From Paeniglutamicibacter sulfureus (lineage in GTDB: Bacteria > Actinomycetota > Actinomycetes > Actinomycetales > Micrococcaceae), in the NCBI RefSeq assembly GCF_030512175.1, contig NZ_JAULBL010000001.1:186001-250000 (forward strand): DNA of 64,000 bases, in the 5' to 3' direction. Numbering within the stretch: the first letter of the stretch is position 1; the number at the start of each line of letters is the position of its first letter. Below the pieces are notes generated by a model. That model saw only the letters and a list, made by a program, of their open reading frames with translations. It ran no database searches and had not been told where the DNA came from. Position numbers and translations under genes: made by a program. Below are positions 26,176-35,787 of the stretch, one piece after another.

Positions 26176-27375
26176 ATGACCACGACGAGCAAGCAATTGC
26201 GCCGAAAACACCGCAAATCACCGAAAGCACGGCGACCCGGCCCCCACCCGTCGCGCGCCTCGGGAATCGAACGGCTCCACGGGCTGGAACCTGCCTACAT
26301 CGCCTGGAGATCCCGCACCGTGACGCACGGCCAGGCCCACGACGACTGGGACGGGTTGCTTGTCCTCCTAGAGTCCTACGCCAATGTCTGGCCATTCAAC
26401 GCACCCGACGCGTTGGCCCCCCGACCATTCGCCACCATGATCAAGTCCATCCGCCGGCTGCCCGGTGATGTCGCCTGCCAGGCCCTGAACCGCCTGGATG
26501 GCTACCTGCATTTCCTGCAAGACAACGGCCGATGGACGGCCGGAAGCGAGGACTTCGGCCTGTTGCACATGCTGGTGCTGATGCGGATTCCTGGCTCTGC
26601 CCATCGACGAACCCCTCGCGAATGCCCGATCGACATCCCCGCCAGGCACGGCCACGGCATAGCGCTCGTGCAGTGGGCCGCCTATCTCCTGGACGAGATG
26701 ATTGAGGGGAAATTCATTCCGAATTCCACCGCATCGCTGGCGCTTCCGGTCACAGATCCTGCGGGCCCCATCCTGCTGGCCCCGGGACTCTACCCGCTTC
26801 CGCTCACGATCTTCATGGACCTTTTCACCGCCATGGACGAAGCGGAGCTCTTCGAAACCGCTGGAGACGAATGCGCCTGGGACGAGGACGAATATGTCGG
26901 GGAAGTTCCGGAGAACAGCGGCGAGCCCTATCCCACGCATGCGGGGATTGCCTTGCTGGATGACGGGCATCCACGAAACCAGGATGCCATCCGCAGCCTG
27001 CTGGCCGCCTACCTCAAGATCCTGATCTGGGCCGAGGCCAAGCCCGCGGTCGGCTTGGCAGGCCTTCGACGGGCCGAGGAACGCTTGGCCCTCCTTGCTG
27101 ACGTCTCCAAGCAACCATCCGTTGAACGGGCCACCACGGAAACGAACATGTTGACCCTCGGCGAAGACATCCAGGACCGGCTAGCGGAACGGTATGGCGA
27201 ATTATCCGCCTCCATCTTCGCTTGGCTGGAAGCCGGGGTCTTGGAATACACCGCCGGAACCCTCGTCGCGCAGCCTATTGTCCGCGAGGCCATCAAGGAT
27301 CTACACGACGAATACAACGAACGCCGAAGGCCGGCCACCGCCCGCGATTTCGCGGGAGGTGGCCGGCCTTCGTAG
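26176..27375 (+). CDS. hypothetical protein with basic N-terminus
   Basis: A 399-residue soluble protein. Start chosen at ATG 26176, five bases after AAGGA; an ATG at 26170 and a longer frame to 26044 also exist. The N-terminus is rich in lysine and arginine (SKQLRRKHRKSPKARRPG). The central part carries a long acidic stretch (DEAELFETAGDECAWDEDEY). The end is mostly helical. No domain is recognised. The last 16 or so codons lie inside the inverted repeat at 27325-27372, so the tail may be shaped by the terminator rather than by function. Confidence 0.65.
   Translation: MTTTSKQLRRKHRKSPKARRPGPHPSRASGIERLHGLEPAYIAWRSRTVTHGQAHDDWDGLLVLLESYANVWPFNAPDALAPRPFATMIKSIRRLPGDVACQALNRLDGYLHFLQDNGRWTAGSEDFGLLHMLVLMRIPGSAHRRTPRECPIDIPARHGHGIALVQWAAYLLDEMIEGKFIPNSTASLALPVTDPAGPILLAPGLYPLPLTIFMDLFTAMDEAELFETAGDECAWDEDEYVGEVPENSGEPYPTHAGIALLDDGHPRNQDAIRSLLAAYLKILIWAEAKPAVGLAGLRRAEERLALLADVSKQPSVERATTETNMLTLGEDIQDRLAERYGELSASIFAWLEAGVLEYTAGTLVAQPIVREAIKDLHDEYNERRRPATARDFAGGGRPS
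27325..27372. terminator. large hairpin between convergent genes, inside a coding end
   Basis: A 15-bp perfect outer stem (27325-27339 with 27358-27372, arms CGAAGGCCGGCCACC and its complement) encloses a second perfect stem CCCGCG / CGCGGG around ATTT. It lies 23 bases beyond the pheT stop and overlaps the 3' end of the opposite gene. Symmetry suggests a bidirectional terminator, without a U-tract. Confidence 0.7.
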
Positions 27376-27394
27376 CCCGTGTTGCCGGCGGGCG

Positions 27395-29935
27395 TTAGCG
27401 CTGCACGGCTCCGAACCGCTCGGCGGCAAGTGCCACCGCGGCAGCACGCGCCTCGGAAGCTTCGTCGGCTGTCAGCGTGCGATCCGCGGCACGGAAGCGC
27501 AGGCCGAAGGCCAGCGACTTCTTGCCTTCCGGAATCCCGGTGCCCGAGTACACGTCGAAGAGTGCAAGGTCCTCGAGCAGTTCCCCAGCGCCTTCGCGCA
27601 GGGTCTCGAGCACCTCTGCCGCCACCACGTGCGCATCAACCACCAGGGCCACGTCCTGGGTGGAGATCGGGAAGGTAGAGATCTCCTTGGCCACGATCAC
27701 GTCGGCAGCGGCCTCGAAGAGCTCGTCCGCGTTGATTTCCATCGCGACGGTGCGCTCGGGCAAGTCCAGCTCGGCCAACAGCTTCGGATGCAGTTCGCCG
27801 GCGTAGCCGACGTGCGTGCCGTTGCGAAGCGCCAGGGCCGCGGTGCGTCCCGGGTGGAATGCCTGGTGCGAACCCTGCGAGACGACGACCTCGACGCCCA
27901 GCACGTCACCGACCAGCTTGGCGGTGTCCAGCGCATCGGCCCAGTCGTAGACGCGCGGGACGTGTGCGGCGGCAACCGGCGAATCGTGTCCGGTGAGCAC
28001 CGCGGCAATGTGCGTCGGCTGGTGCGGCAGCCCGTTGTACAGCGCCTCGAGTTCCTCCTCGGAGGGGCGCTCCCCCAGCGGCGGGATCGTGGCGGTGCCC
28101 AGGGTCTCGCCGGGCAGGAAGACCTGGCCGGCCTCGTACAGCGCCAGGTCGCGGAAGCCGCGGCCGTGGTTGCGGCGGGCGATGCCCAGCAGGCCCGGCA
28201 GGATCGAGGTGCGCATGAAGCCGAACTCACTGGACATCGGGTTGTTCAGCTTCACGGCCGCAACCTCCCCGGCCTCGGGGGCACCGAAGGTGTTGTTCTG
28301 CACCTTGGTGACGAACGGGTAGGAAAGCACCTCGGTCAGGCCCGCGTCGGCCAATGCCGCCACGACGCGGCGGCGCTGGCCCTGCACGCGGGAGAAGCCG
28401 CGGCCCGGAGGGGCCGTGGGCAGCGTCGCCGGGATCAGGTGGTAGCCGACCAGGCGGGCGATTTCCTCCACCAGGTCCTGCTTGGTGGCCAGGTCGGGGC
28501 GCCATGACGGCGCGGTGACGCGGTAGCCTGACTCGACGTTCTGAATCTCCGCGCCGATCTCGCCCAGCGCCCAGGTGATCTGCTCCTCGGTGTAGTCGAT
28601 GCCGATCAATGCCGAGGCGAACCCGGCGGGCAGGTCGATGACCACGGCTTCGGGCGCGGTGCCCTCGTCGGTGATCTCGGTGGTGGCGGTGCCGCCGGCC
28701 AGCTGGACCAGCAGGTCCACGGCGCGCTGGGCGGCCACGTCGGCGATGTTCCAGTCCACGCCGCGCTCGAAGCGCTTCGAGGCCTCGGAAGGAAGCTTGT
28801 GGCGGCGGCGCGAACGCGCAATCGAGATCGGCTCGAAGTGCGCCGCCTCGATGAGCACCGTGGACGTCGCGTCGGAGACCTCGGTGGCCGACCCGCCCAT
28901 GACCCCGGCAACGCCGATGGCCCCGGATTCGTCGGTGATCAACAGGTCCTCGGCGTGCAGCTTGCGCTCCTTGCCATCGAGGGTCTTCAGCGTCTCATCC
29001 GGGTTCGCTCGGCGCACGGTGATGGTGCCGGTGAGCTTGTCCGCGTCGTAGAAGTGCAGCGGCTGGCCAAGCTCCAGCATCACGTAGTTGGAAATGTCGA
29101 CGACCAGCGAGATCGAGCGCATCCCTGCCAGGTTCAGCCGGCTGGCCATCCACGGCGGGGTGGGCAGTGCCGGATTCACTCCGGTGACCTTGCGGGTGAG
29201 GAACCTGTCGCAGCCGTCCTTGCCGTAGATGCCGGCGGCATCGGCAAGCTTGACCGGGTGGCCCGGTGCGGTGGCAGCATCCACCGTGACCAGCGAGGCA
29301 GGGTCGGTGTAGGGGGTGCCCGTGGCATGTGCGTATTCGCGGGCCACCCCGCGGATGGAGAACGCGTAGGAGCGGTCCGGGGTGACGTTGATTTCCGCCG
29401 CCTGGTCGTAGAGACCCAGCAGTTCCATCGCGTCGGTGCCGATCTCCGGGTCAAGGCCCAGGGCCGAGAGCACGATGATGCCGTCGTGGTCGTCCCCGAT
29501 GCCCAGCTCGCGGGAGGAGGCGATCATCCCGGCCGAAACGTGGCCGTAGGTCTTGCGCGGGGTGATCCGGAAATCGCCCGGAAGCACGGCGCCGGGCAGG
29601 GTCACCACGACCTTGTCGCCCTCGACGAAGTTGTGGGCGCCGCAAATGATGCCCTGCACACCCGAGGGGTCGATGCCCTCGTTCGTCAGGGTCTGAGTGG
29701 CACCTTCGGGCACCACGCGGACCTGGCACCAGTTGATGGTCTTGCCGTTGGTCTGCTGCTCCTTGACGATGGACAGGACCTGGCCCACCACGATGGGGCC
29801 GGAGATCTCGTCGGTGGGACGGTGCACGTCCTCTTCCTCGAGGCCTACCTTGACCAGCTCGGCCATGACGTCTTCGGCCGAGGCATCGGCCGGTACCTGC
29901 GCGTATTCGCGCAGCCATGAAAGTGGAATACGCAT
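27395..29935 (-). CDS. pheT: phenylalanine--tRNA ligase beta subunit
   Basis: The large subunit of the alpha2-beta2 enzyme that charges tRNA-Phe. The 846 residues cover an EMAP-II-like tRNA-binding domain (residues 40-150), the B3/B4 editing region (B4 around FLTRKVTGVNPALPTP), the B5 domain, the catalytic-core-like domain with VEEIARLVGYHLIPATLP, and a C-terminal anticodon-binding FDX domain (EISTFPISTQDVALVVD). It starts three bases after pheS stops, an operon. Confidence 0.96.
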   Translation of the reverse strand: MRIPLSWLREYAQVPADASAEDVMAELVKVGLEEEDVHRPTDEISGPIVVGQVLSIVKEQQTNGKTINWCQVRVVPEGATQTLTNEGIDPSGVQGIICGAHNFVEGDKVVVTLPGAVLPGDFRITPRKTYGHVSAGMIASSRELGIGDDHDGIIVLSALGLDPEIGTDAMELLGLYDQAAEINVTPDRSYAFSIRGVAREYAHATGTPYTDPASLVTVDAATAPGHPVKLADAAGIYGKDGCDRFLTRKVTGVNPALPTPPWMASRLNLAGMRSISLVVDISNYVMLELGQPLHFYDADKLTGTITVRRANPDETLKTLDGKERKLHAEDLLITDESGAIGVAGVMGGSATEVSDATSTVLIEAAHFEPISIARSRRRHKLPSEASKRFERGVDWNIADVAAQRAVDLLVQLAGGTATTEITDEGTAPEAVVIDLPAGFASALIGIDYTEEQITWALGEIGAEIQNVESGYRVTAPSWRPDLATKQDLVEEIARLVGYHLIPATLPTAPPGRGFSRVQGQRRRVVAALADAGLTEVLSYPFVTKVQNNTFGAPEAGEVAAVKLNNPMSSEFGFMRTSILPGLLGIARRNHGRGFRDLALYEAGQVFLPGETLGTATIPPLGERPSEEELEALYNGLPHQPTHIAAVLTGHDSPVAAAHVPRVYDWADALDTAKLVGDVLGVEVVVSQGSHQAFHPGRTAALALRNGTHVGYAGELHPKLLAELDLPERTVAMEINADELFEAAADVIVAKEISTFPISTQDVALVVDAHVVAAEVLETLREGAGELLEDLALFDVYSGTGIPEGKKSLAFGLRFRAADRTLTADEASEARAAAVALAAERFGAVQR

Positions 29936-29938
29936 GTC

Positions 29939-31027
29939 TTAGATCTCCATCCCGAAGTGCTCGCTGAACCGAATGTCGCCCTCGATCATGTCGTGCATGT
30001 CGGGGACCTCGTTGCGGAACATCAGGGTCCGCTCCACGCCCATGCCGAAGGCGAACCCGGAATATTCCTCCGGGTCGATGCCAGCTGCACGCAACACATT
30101 GGGGTTGACCATGCCGCAGCCGCCCCACTCGATCCAGCGCGGGCCACCCTTGGCACCCGGGTGCCAGATGTCCAGCTCGGCCGAGGGTTCGGTGAACGGG
30201 AAGAAGTTCGGGCGCAGACGGATGGAGGCGTCCTCGCCGAACATCTGCCGGGCGAAGTGCTCCAGGGTGCCGCGCAGATCGGCCATGGTCAGCTTCTTGT
30301 CGATGGCCAAGCCCTCGAACTGGTGGAAGACAGGGGTGTGCGTGGCATCCAGCTCGTCGGTGCGGTAGACCCGTCCCGGGCACAGCACGTAGATCGGCAG
30401 CTCGCGCTCGAGCATCGAACGCACCTGGACCGGTGAGGTGTGGGTGCGCAGCAGGAGGTGCGAATCGGCGGGCTCGATGAAGAAGGTGTCCTGCATTTCG
30501 CGGGCCGGGTGGTCCGGGGCGAAGTTCAGCGCGTCGAAGTTGAACCACTCGGATTCGATCTCCGGGCCTTCGGCGATTTCCCAGCCCATGCCCACGAAGA
30601 TGTCGGACACGCGGTCCTGCAGCGTGGAGAGCGGGTGGCGGGCACCTGCACGGCGGCGGCGCGGGGCGGCGGTGACGTCAACCGTCTCCTCGACGAGGAT
30701 GCGGGCGGCGTCCTCGGCTTCCAGCACGGCGGTGCGTCCGGCCAGGGCCTTGTTGACGCGGCCGCGGGAAGCGCCCAGGAGCTTGCCTGCGACTGCCTTC
30801 TCGGACTTGTCGAGGCGGCCGATTTCCCGGTTGGCCAAGGACAGCGGGGACTTCTCCCCGGTGTGTGCCAGGCGTGCCGCCTTCAGCTCGTCCAGGTTCT
30901 TCGCGGCGGCAAAGGCGGCCAGCGCGGCTTGCACAGCAATGTCGATGCCGGCCTCGTCGGTGGGATGCGGGACAACCGGCGCGTGGCTGTCAATGACATC
31001 CACTTCCGGGCTCGTGGGTTCAGACAT
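29939..31027 (-). CDS. pheS: phenylalanine--tRNA ligase alpha subunit
   Basis: Class II aminoacyl-tRNA synthetase subunit. The 362 residues begin with a coiled-coil tRNA-binding arm (residues 25-100), followed by the catalytic core: motif 2 with [18 protein letters not shown], and motif 3 in [16 protein letters not shown]. It is the first gene of pheST. The start [10 protein letters not shown] is the first ATG after a plausible leader region of about 150 bases shared with the divergent penicillin-binding protein. No T-box or leader peptide is evident there. Confidence 0.96.
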   Translation of the reverse strand: MSEPTSPEVDVIDSHAPVVPHPTDEAGIDIAVQAALAAFAAAKNLDELKAARLAHTGEKSPLSLANREIGRLDKSEKAVAGKLLGASRGRVNKALAGRTAVLEAEDAARILVEETVDVTAAPRRRRAGARHPLSTLQDRVSDIFVGMGWEIAEGPEIESEWFNFDALNFAPDHPAREMQDTFFIEPADSHLLLRTHTSPVQVRSMLERELPIYVLCPGRVYRTDELDATHTPVFHQFEGLAIDKKLTMADLRGTLEHFARQMFGEDASIRLRPNFFPFTEPSAELDIWHPGAKGGPRWIEWGGCGMVNPNVLRAAGIDPEEYSGFAFGMGVERTLMFRNEVPDMHDMIEGDIRFSEHFGMEI

Positions 31028-31180
31028 GGGGTTCTACGGCCCTTTTCACTGTTGATGGTGTCTCTGGTTCTGCATCCCATTCTAGGTGCTAGCCCCGATG
31101 GGTTTGGAATCGCAACTGGCTCCGCCCCTTCCGGGCGTGGTTGTGGACATCCAAGGGAAGGTTGGGCAATAGTTAGTCCC

Positions 31181-33085
31181 ATGTCCCGAGTAATTCGAAC
31201 CCTTGCCCTGCCTGCCGCCGCCCTGCTGATGATCGGCTCCCTCGGGGCGTGTTCCGCGCCACCCGCGCCCAATGCCACCGCCGAACTCCTGGCCGGTTCG
31301 CTGGCGGACCTGGACCTCGCCTCGGTCCCGCTGGCGGGCAGCGACGCAGCCACCGCGAGCGCCGAGCTGGCGGAATCGCTCAAGCCGCTGGAATCGATCC
31401 CCCGCACAGTCACCCTCGCCTCTGTCACCGAGGACGAGGGCTCTGATGCACCCAAGACCGCCACGGCCGTGTACAACACCGTGTGGGACGTCGATGCCTC
31501 CGACACCGACTGGACCTACCAGACGCAGGCAACGCTGGAACTCGATGACGAAACCAAGACCTGGGCGGTGCGCTACTCCCCCTCGATGGCCGTGCCCGGG
31601 CTGGAATCCGGTCAGTACGTCGCCAAGCGCAACTCCCCGGCCAAGCGCGGGGAGATCCTGGGCAACAACGCCCAAACCCTGGTGACGGACCGCCCGGTGC
31701 TCCGCATCGGGATCAACAAGGAGGCCATCGGGGAGACGGAATGGGAGGACTCGGCCACCAAGCTCGCCAAGGTATTGGAGATCGATGCCGAACCGTATGC
31801 CGAGAGGGTTGCAGCTTCCGGCCCGCGGGCGTTCGTCCAGGCCATCACCCTGCGCGACGATGCCGACCGCACCGTCACCGATCAGCAATTGAAGGCGATC
31901 CCCGGCGTGCTGGCGCAGCCCGATACCCAGCCGCTGGCCCCGAGCCGGAGTTTTGCCCGGGCCATCCTCGGGTCGGTGGGCGAGGCCACGGCGGAAATCG
32001 TCGCAGATTCCAAGGGCAGCGTTGCTTCCGGGGACCGGGTCGGACTGTCGGGCCTGCAAAAGGCCTACCAGGACGAGTTGGCGGGCACCCGGGGCTACAG
32101 CATCAACATCTACAACCAGGACAAGGCCGAAGTCTCAACCCTGGTGACGCGGGAAGCGGTGGACGGCAAGGATCTTAAAACCACGCTGGACCGGAACCTG
32201 CAGGAATTTGCCGAGTCGTTGATCGCCGACTCGGACAGCGACGCCGCGCTGGTCGCGGTGCGTCCCTCCGACGGGGCCATCCTGGCCGCCGCCGCCGGGC
32301 CCACCGACAACGCCCAGAACACCGCGTTGTTGGGCAAGTACGCCCCGGGCTCCACCTTCAAGGTCATCACAGCACTGGCCATGCTCCGTTCCGGGGACAC
32401 CCCGACAACGAGCGTGGATTGCCCGGCGACCATGAGCGTGGACGGCAAGGCGTTCAAGAACTACGACGGCTACCCCTCCAGCGCGCTGGGAAGCATCCCG
32501 CTCTCCGAGGCCGTGGCGCAATCGTGCAACACCGTCTTCCTTGAGGGCGCTTCCAAGGTCAAGGCACCTGCCCTCGCCGACGCTGCGGCCTCCCTGGGCC
32601 TGAACATGAGCCCCGCCACGGGCGCGGCATCCTTCCTGGGGTCGGTGCCGGAGGACTCCACGGGCACCGAGCTGGCGGCCAACGGCATCGGCCAGGGAGT
32701 GGTCCAGGCCTCGGCGCTGGGCATGGCCACGGTGGCAGCCTCGGTCCAAAACGGCGCCACCGTCAGCCCCCGCCTGGTGGTAGACCCCAAACCGGATGCC
32801 GCCGCCAAGCCCAAGAACCCGTTGACTGCTGCCGAGGCCAAGGCGCTTTCGGGCATGATGGCCCAGGTCGTCGACCACGGCACGCTGAAGGACCTCAAGT
32901 CCGTCCCCGGCCCCGCGATCATCGGCAAGAGCGGCACGGCGGAATACGATGCCGAACGCAATGCCCACGCATGGTCCATCGCCGCGCAGGGAGATCTCGC
33001 GGTGGCCGTGTTTGTGGGCGACGGCAGCGGCGGGGCGCAGACGGCCGGCCCCATCCTTGCCGAATTCCTGGCCGACGCCCAGTAG
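31181..33085 (+). CDS. lipoprotein-type class B penicillin-binding protein
   Basis: A 634-residue transpeptidase tethered outside the membrane. The signal peptide ends in the lipobox-like SLGAC, so it may be a lipoprotein rather than a single-pass anchor. A MecA_N-like domain and dimerisation region are followed by the transpeptidase domain with SxxK as STFK near residue 391, SxN as SCN near 448 (VAQSCNTVF) and KSGTAE near 584. The standard KTG triad is therefore KSG. It probably crosslinks peptidoglycan. No strong ribosome-binding site precedes the ATG. It is divergent from pheST. Confidence 0.9.
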   Translation: MSRVIRTLALPAAALLMIGSLGACSAPPAPNATAELLAGSLADLDLASVPLAGSDAATASAELAESLKPLESIPRTVTLASVTEDEGSDAPKTATAVYNTVWDVDASDTDWTYQTQATLELDDETKTWAVRYSPSMAVPGLESGQYVAKRNSPAKRGEILGNNAQTLVTDRPVLRIGINKEAIGETEWEDSATKLAKVLEIDAEPYAERVAASGPRAFVQAITLRDDADRTVTDQQLKAIPGVLAQPDTQPLAPSRSFARAILGSVGEATAEIVADSKGSVASGDRVGLSGLQKAYQDELAGTRGYSINIYNQDKAEVSTLVTREAVDGKDLKTTLDRNLQEFAESLIADSDSDAALVAVRPSDGAILAAAAGPTDNAQNTALLGKYAPGSTFKVITALAMLRSGDTPTTSVDCPATMSVDGKAFKNYDGYPSSALGSIPLSEAVAQSCNTVFLEGASKVKAPALADAAASLGLNMSPATGAASFLGSVPEDSTGTELAANGIGQGVVQASALGMATVAASVQNGATVSPRLVVDPKPDAAAKPKNPLTAAEAKALSGMMAQVVDHGTLKDLKSVPGPAIIGKSGTAEYDAERNAHAWSIAAQGDLAVAVFVGDGSGGAQTAGPILAEFLADAQ

Positions 33086-33114
33086 GCGCCGCTCCGCCGC
33101 ACACCCCAGGCATG

Positions 33115-33163
33115 CCAAAGGGACCGACAAACCCGGTTTTTCCCGGACTGTCGGTCCCCTTGG
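33115..33163. terminator. bidirectional terminator-like hairpin
   Basis: CCAAAGGGACCGACA (33115-33129) pairs with TGTCGGTCCCCTTGG (33149-33163) with one mismatch, around a loop with TTTTT. It lies between the convergent penicillin-binding protein gene and the LppM-like gene. Confidence 0.7.
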
Positions 33164-33203
33164 CGTTCAGCGGCCGAACCCCGAAGTTCGGCGTTGCGCG
33201 GTA

Positions 33204-33860
33204 TTAGGCGTGCACGTCTTCGGTGCGCTCGGGGCGGCGCATCGTGCCGACGGCGACTACGGCACCCAGCAGGGCCAGGGCGCCGAAACCGAGAGACAGG
33301 TAGATCGGAGTGTTGTCCTTGGGCTTGGCCACGGCTGTCATCTCGCCGGTGGCTTCGCGCATGTCGAAGCTCACGGTGTTGCCCTCGATGTGTGCCCCGG
33401 CGCTGGCGGAGGTGACCTCCCCCGGGAAGGTGACGGTCATCGTGGACTCGCTCAGGCTCGAGGTGTCGGTCCCGGCAAGTCCCCGGGCGGAGAAGTGGTA
33501 CAGGTCGTCGCGGTATTCGATGTTGACCTTCGGGCCAAGCCTGCCGGAAAGGTCGCCCAACTTGGTCAGCGATTGGTTCTCGATGCTGAAGACGTAGCCC
33601 TTGAAGTTTTCCTCGTCGTATGGCGCCTTTTGTGCCTCCGCGGGGATGCCCAGGAAGAATTCCTCCTCGGTGGTACCCATCTGGGTCATAAGCTCCTCGA
33701 CCGAGATGTCGCCGGCAACGCGCTTGTCGAATGCCACCACCATGTCGAGGCTGGCCTCTTCCGGACTCGAGACGACCAGATCCACATCCATCTTTATGCA
33801 CCCGGTCAGGCTCAACATCAGCGCCACCATGATTCCAATGACGGATACGATCTTCTTCAT
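33204..33860 (-). CDS. LppM-like lipoprotein
   Basis: A 218-residue protein with an N-terminal signal peptide and lipobox LTGC at residue 21. A beta-rich extracytoplasmic domain of about 150 residues (IKMDVDLVVSSPEEASLDMV) follows, with a C-terminal membrane helix (residues 183-205) and a short cytoplasmic tail. This matches the LppM architecture, a lipoprotein also held by a second anchor. In mycobacteria LppM affects infection and envelope processes; its job here is unknown. Its start lies about 150 bases from the divergent gene at 34008. Confidence 0.8.
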   Translation of the reverse strand: MKKIVSVIGIMVALMLSLTGCIKMDVDLVVSSPEEASLDMVVAFDKRVAGDISVEELMTQMGTTEEEFFLGIPAEAQKAPYDEENFKGYVFSIENQSLTKLGDLSGRLGPKVNIEYRDDLYHFSARGLAGTDTSSLSESTMTVTFPGEVTSASAGAHIEGNTVSFDMREATGEMTAVAKPKDNTPIYLSLGFGALALLGAVVAVGTMRRPERTEDVHA

Positions 33861-34007
33861 GTATTCTCCTCCACGTTCGGGGCATTGATCTGCAACGATG
33901 CTCCCGGTTCAATAGTCAACACTAATGGTTGGATTGCCTTGGCCGAGAATTGCCGCATGGGCTCCCCACCCGCCTTTGCGTAGGCTCCGGGATTACACTG
34001 GGGAACC

Positions 34008-34505
34008 ATGGACACCTGGGAGCGCACACGCGAGGTCGCCAACTGGCTGAACCTGAGCACCATCAGCGGCCTGCTGCTGGCCGCCGGCACCGGATGCAAC
34101 ATCGAAGGCGGTGCGCGGGGAATCCTCTATGCGCGCAACTACACTCCGGTGCTTCCCAAGGCGGGAGCCTTCACCGTGGGCAACGTGGTTTTTTTCCGCC
34201 CTTCCCTTGGCACGCCGGCCCAGCGCCCCGCGTTGCTGTCCCACGAGGAAACACATGCCACCCAATACGCCCTGTGCCTGGGACTCCCCTTCATCCCCCT
34301 GTACTTTGCGGCGGCCGGCTATTCCTGGCTGCGCACCTCGGATCCCGCATCGCGGAACATCTTTGAACGCGCCGCCGATCTGCAGGCCGGCGGCTATCGT
34401 GAACGGCCGGTACGCAAGCTGCTCCCCGTGGTGGCAGCCGGCCTGCGACGGGGTCTTCGCCTCGCAACGGCAACTGCAAGCACGACCAAGGGAACTTCGG
34501 CATGA
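34008..34505 (+). CDS. hypothetical protein with HExxH motif
   Basis: A 165-residue protein. After MDTWERTREVANWLNLS a weakly hydrophobic stretch follows, then LLSHEETHATQYALCLG with HEETH, matching the zinc-metalloprotease pattern HExxH, and a hydrophobic loop FIPLYFAAAGYSWLR. A later acidic residue is present in NIFERAADLQAG. It looks like a small membrane-associated zinc protein. It overlaps the next gene by four bases (ATGA), implying coupled translation. Confidence 0.75.
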   Translation: MDTWERTREVANWLNLSTISGLLLAAGTGCNIEGGARGILYARNYTPVLPKAGAFTVGNVVFFRPSLGTPAQRPALLSHEETHATQYALCLGLPFIPLYFAAAGYSWLRTSDPASRNIFERAADLQAGGYRERPVRKLLPVVAAGLRRGLRLATATASTTKGTSA

Positions 34506-35158
34506 GGCGCACACCGGCCATCACGGTGCGCGGGACAGCCTCCGCGACTGCAGTACCCGACGTCATGGGCATCTCCCTCACCGTCCAGGTTCACCATGCG
34601 CAAGCTGCGGAGGCCTTCGGGCTTGCCTCGGAGCGTGCCAGGGACGTCATCGAGGCGGTGTTGGTTGCCGCCCCGGGGGCAAATCTGGCAACCACGGGAA
34701 TCGCACTGGCCGCCCGCAACGCCTGGCGCAACGAGGAATCCGTGCTGGATGGCTACGATGCCGAAACCAACATCGAGGCCTCCGACCTGACGACGGACAA
34801 CGTGACCTGGGTGTTGGCGGCCGCCGTGGCAGCCGGCGGGGACGCGTTGCGGATCCACTCGATGAATGCCGAGGTTTCCGACGCCGCCGACGCCCTGCGG
34901 AACGCCAGGGAATCGGCTTTCGCCGATGCACGTTCCAAGGCAGAGCACCTGGCCTCGCTCGCCGGAGCACGGCTCGGGCCCGTGCTACTGGTCCGAGAGG
35001 TCGCCGGCGAACCAGTGCTGCCGCTACAACGCACCAAGTCCACCCAATTTGCGGCGGAGTCCATGCCGGTGGTTGCCGGCCGGCGGCAGCTCTCGGTGAC
35101 GCTCGAGATCCGCTGGGAACTCAGCGCCGATGAGCCATCGCCGGAGGCGGGTGCCTAA
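34502..35158 (+). CDS. SIMPL-domain (DUF541) protein
   Basis: A 218-residue protein of the SIMPL family. The N-terminal ITVRGTASATAVPDVMGISLTV matches the signature strand pair; the middle has YDAETNIEASDLTTDN and ALRNARESAFADARSKAEHLASLAGARLGPV. Members are usually periplasmic or surface proteins, but no signal peptide is seen, so this one may be cytosolic. Its stop overlaps the stop of the convergent pcp gene by a few bases. It is coupled to the upstream HExxH gene. Confidence 0.85.
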   Translation: MRRTPAITVRGTASATAVPDVMGISLTVQVHHAQAAEAFGLASERARDVIEAVLVAAPGANLATTGIALAARNAWRNEESVLDGYDAETNIEASDLTTDNVTWVLAAAVAAGGDALRIHSMNAEVSDAADALRNARESAFADARSKAEHLASLAGARLGPVLLVREVAGEPVLPLQRTKSTQFAAESMPVVAGRRQLSVTLEIRWELSADEPSPEAGA

Positions 35159-35787
35159 TACTCCGTGCCGGCGCCAAGCCTTGGTTCGGTGGCACCGGCC
35201 AAGGCCAGCTGTGCCACGCATGCCACAGCCCGGGCATGGATCGCGATCCGGGGGGCGGCGGGATCCATCCAGGGAACATGGATGAACCCCGCGCGGAGCC
35301 CCGGCGCCCTTCCGGCGTGGTGCATCAGGGAATAGAACACCTGGTTGCAGACAAAGGTCCCGGCGGAATAGGAGATCTCGGCCTCGACGTCGCCGAGTTC
35401 GGTGGACGGGTCCCGTAGTGCCTGCAGAGCGGATTTCAGCGGAAGGCCCGAGAAGTACGCGGCCGGCCCTCCCGCCAATACCGGCAGGTCGATGGGTTGG
35501 TCCCCGGCGTTGTCTGCGATCCGGGCATCCAGGTGGTTGATGGCGACCTTTTCCAGACCCAGTGCTCCGCGGCCCTCGGCCAGCCCGAGGCTGATCACCA
35601 CGCGCGGCTGCCAGGTGGCCAACAGCTCTTCGAGCATCGCCGGGGCCGTGGCAAACACGCAGGGCAGTTCCGCGGCAATGGTCGCAATCCCCTGCTGCTC
35701 CAGAATGCTCGCGGCTTGGCGTGCGATGGACATCGAGGGGTTTGAGTCCCTGTCGCCGAAGGGTTCAAAACCGGTGAACAGGATCAC
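35155..35787 (-). CDS. pcp: pyroglutamyl-peptidase I
   Basis: Cysteine peptidase removing N-terminal pyroglutamate in the cytosol. The open frame extends further up, but GTG 35787 overlaps the stop of the preceding Nudix gene (GTGA) and begins the fold at VILFTGFEPFGDRDSNPS. That gives 210 residues, the family length. The catalytic triad is visible: glutamate in GLAEGR, cysteine in TFVCNQVFYSLMHH, histidine in FIHVPWM. Confidence 0.9.
   Translation of the reverse strand: MILFTGFEPFGDRDSNPSMSIARQAASILEQQGIATIAAELPCVFATAPAMLEELLATWQPRVVISLGLAEGRGALGLEKVAINHLDARIADNAGDQPIDLPVLAGGPAAYFSGLPLKSALQALRDPSTELGDVEAEISYSAGTFVCNQVFYSLMHHAGRAPGLRAGFIHVPWMDPAAPRIAIHARAVACVAQLALAGATEPRLGAGTEY

Noticed and set aside
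31028-31180. Possible T-box or leader peptide before pheS
   Set aside because: No T-box consensus and no phenylalanine-rich short frame were found.
32470-33912. 480-codon minus-strand frame
   Set aside because: It crosses the terminator and the LppM gene out of frame; no sensible protein. The LppM-like gene at 33204-33860 is the real one.
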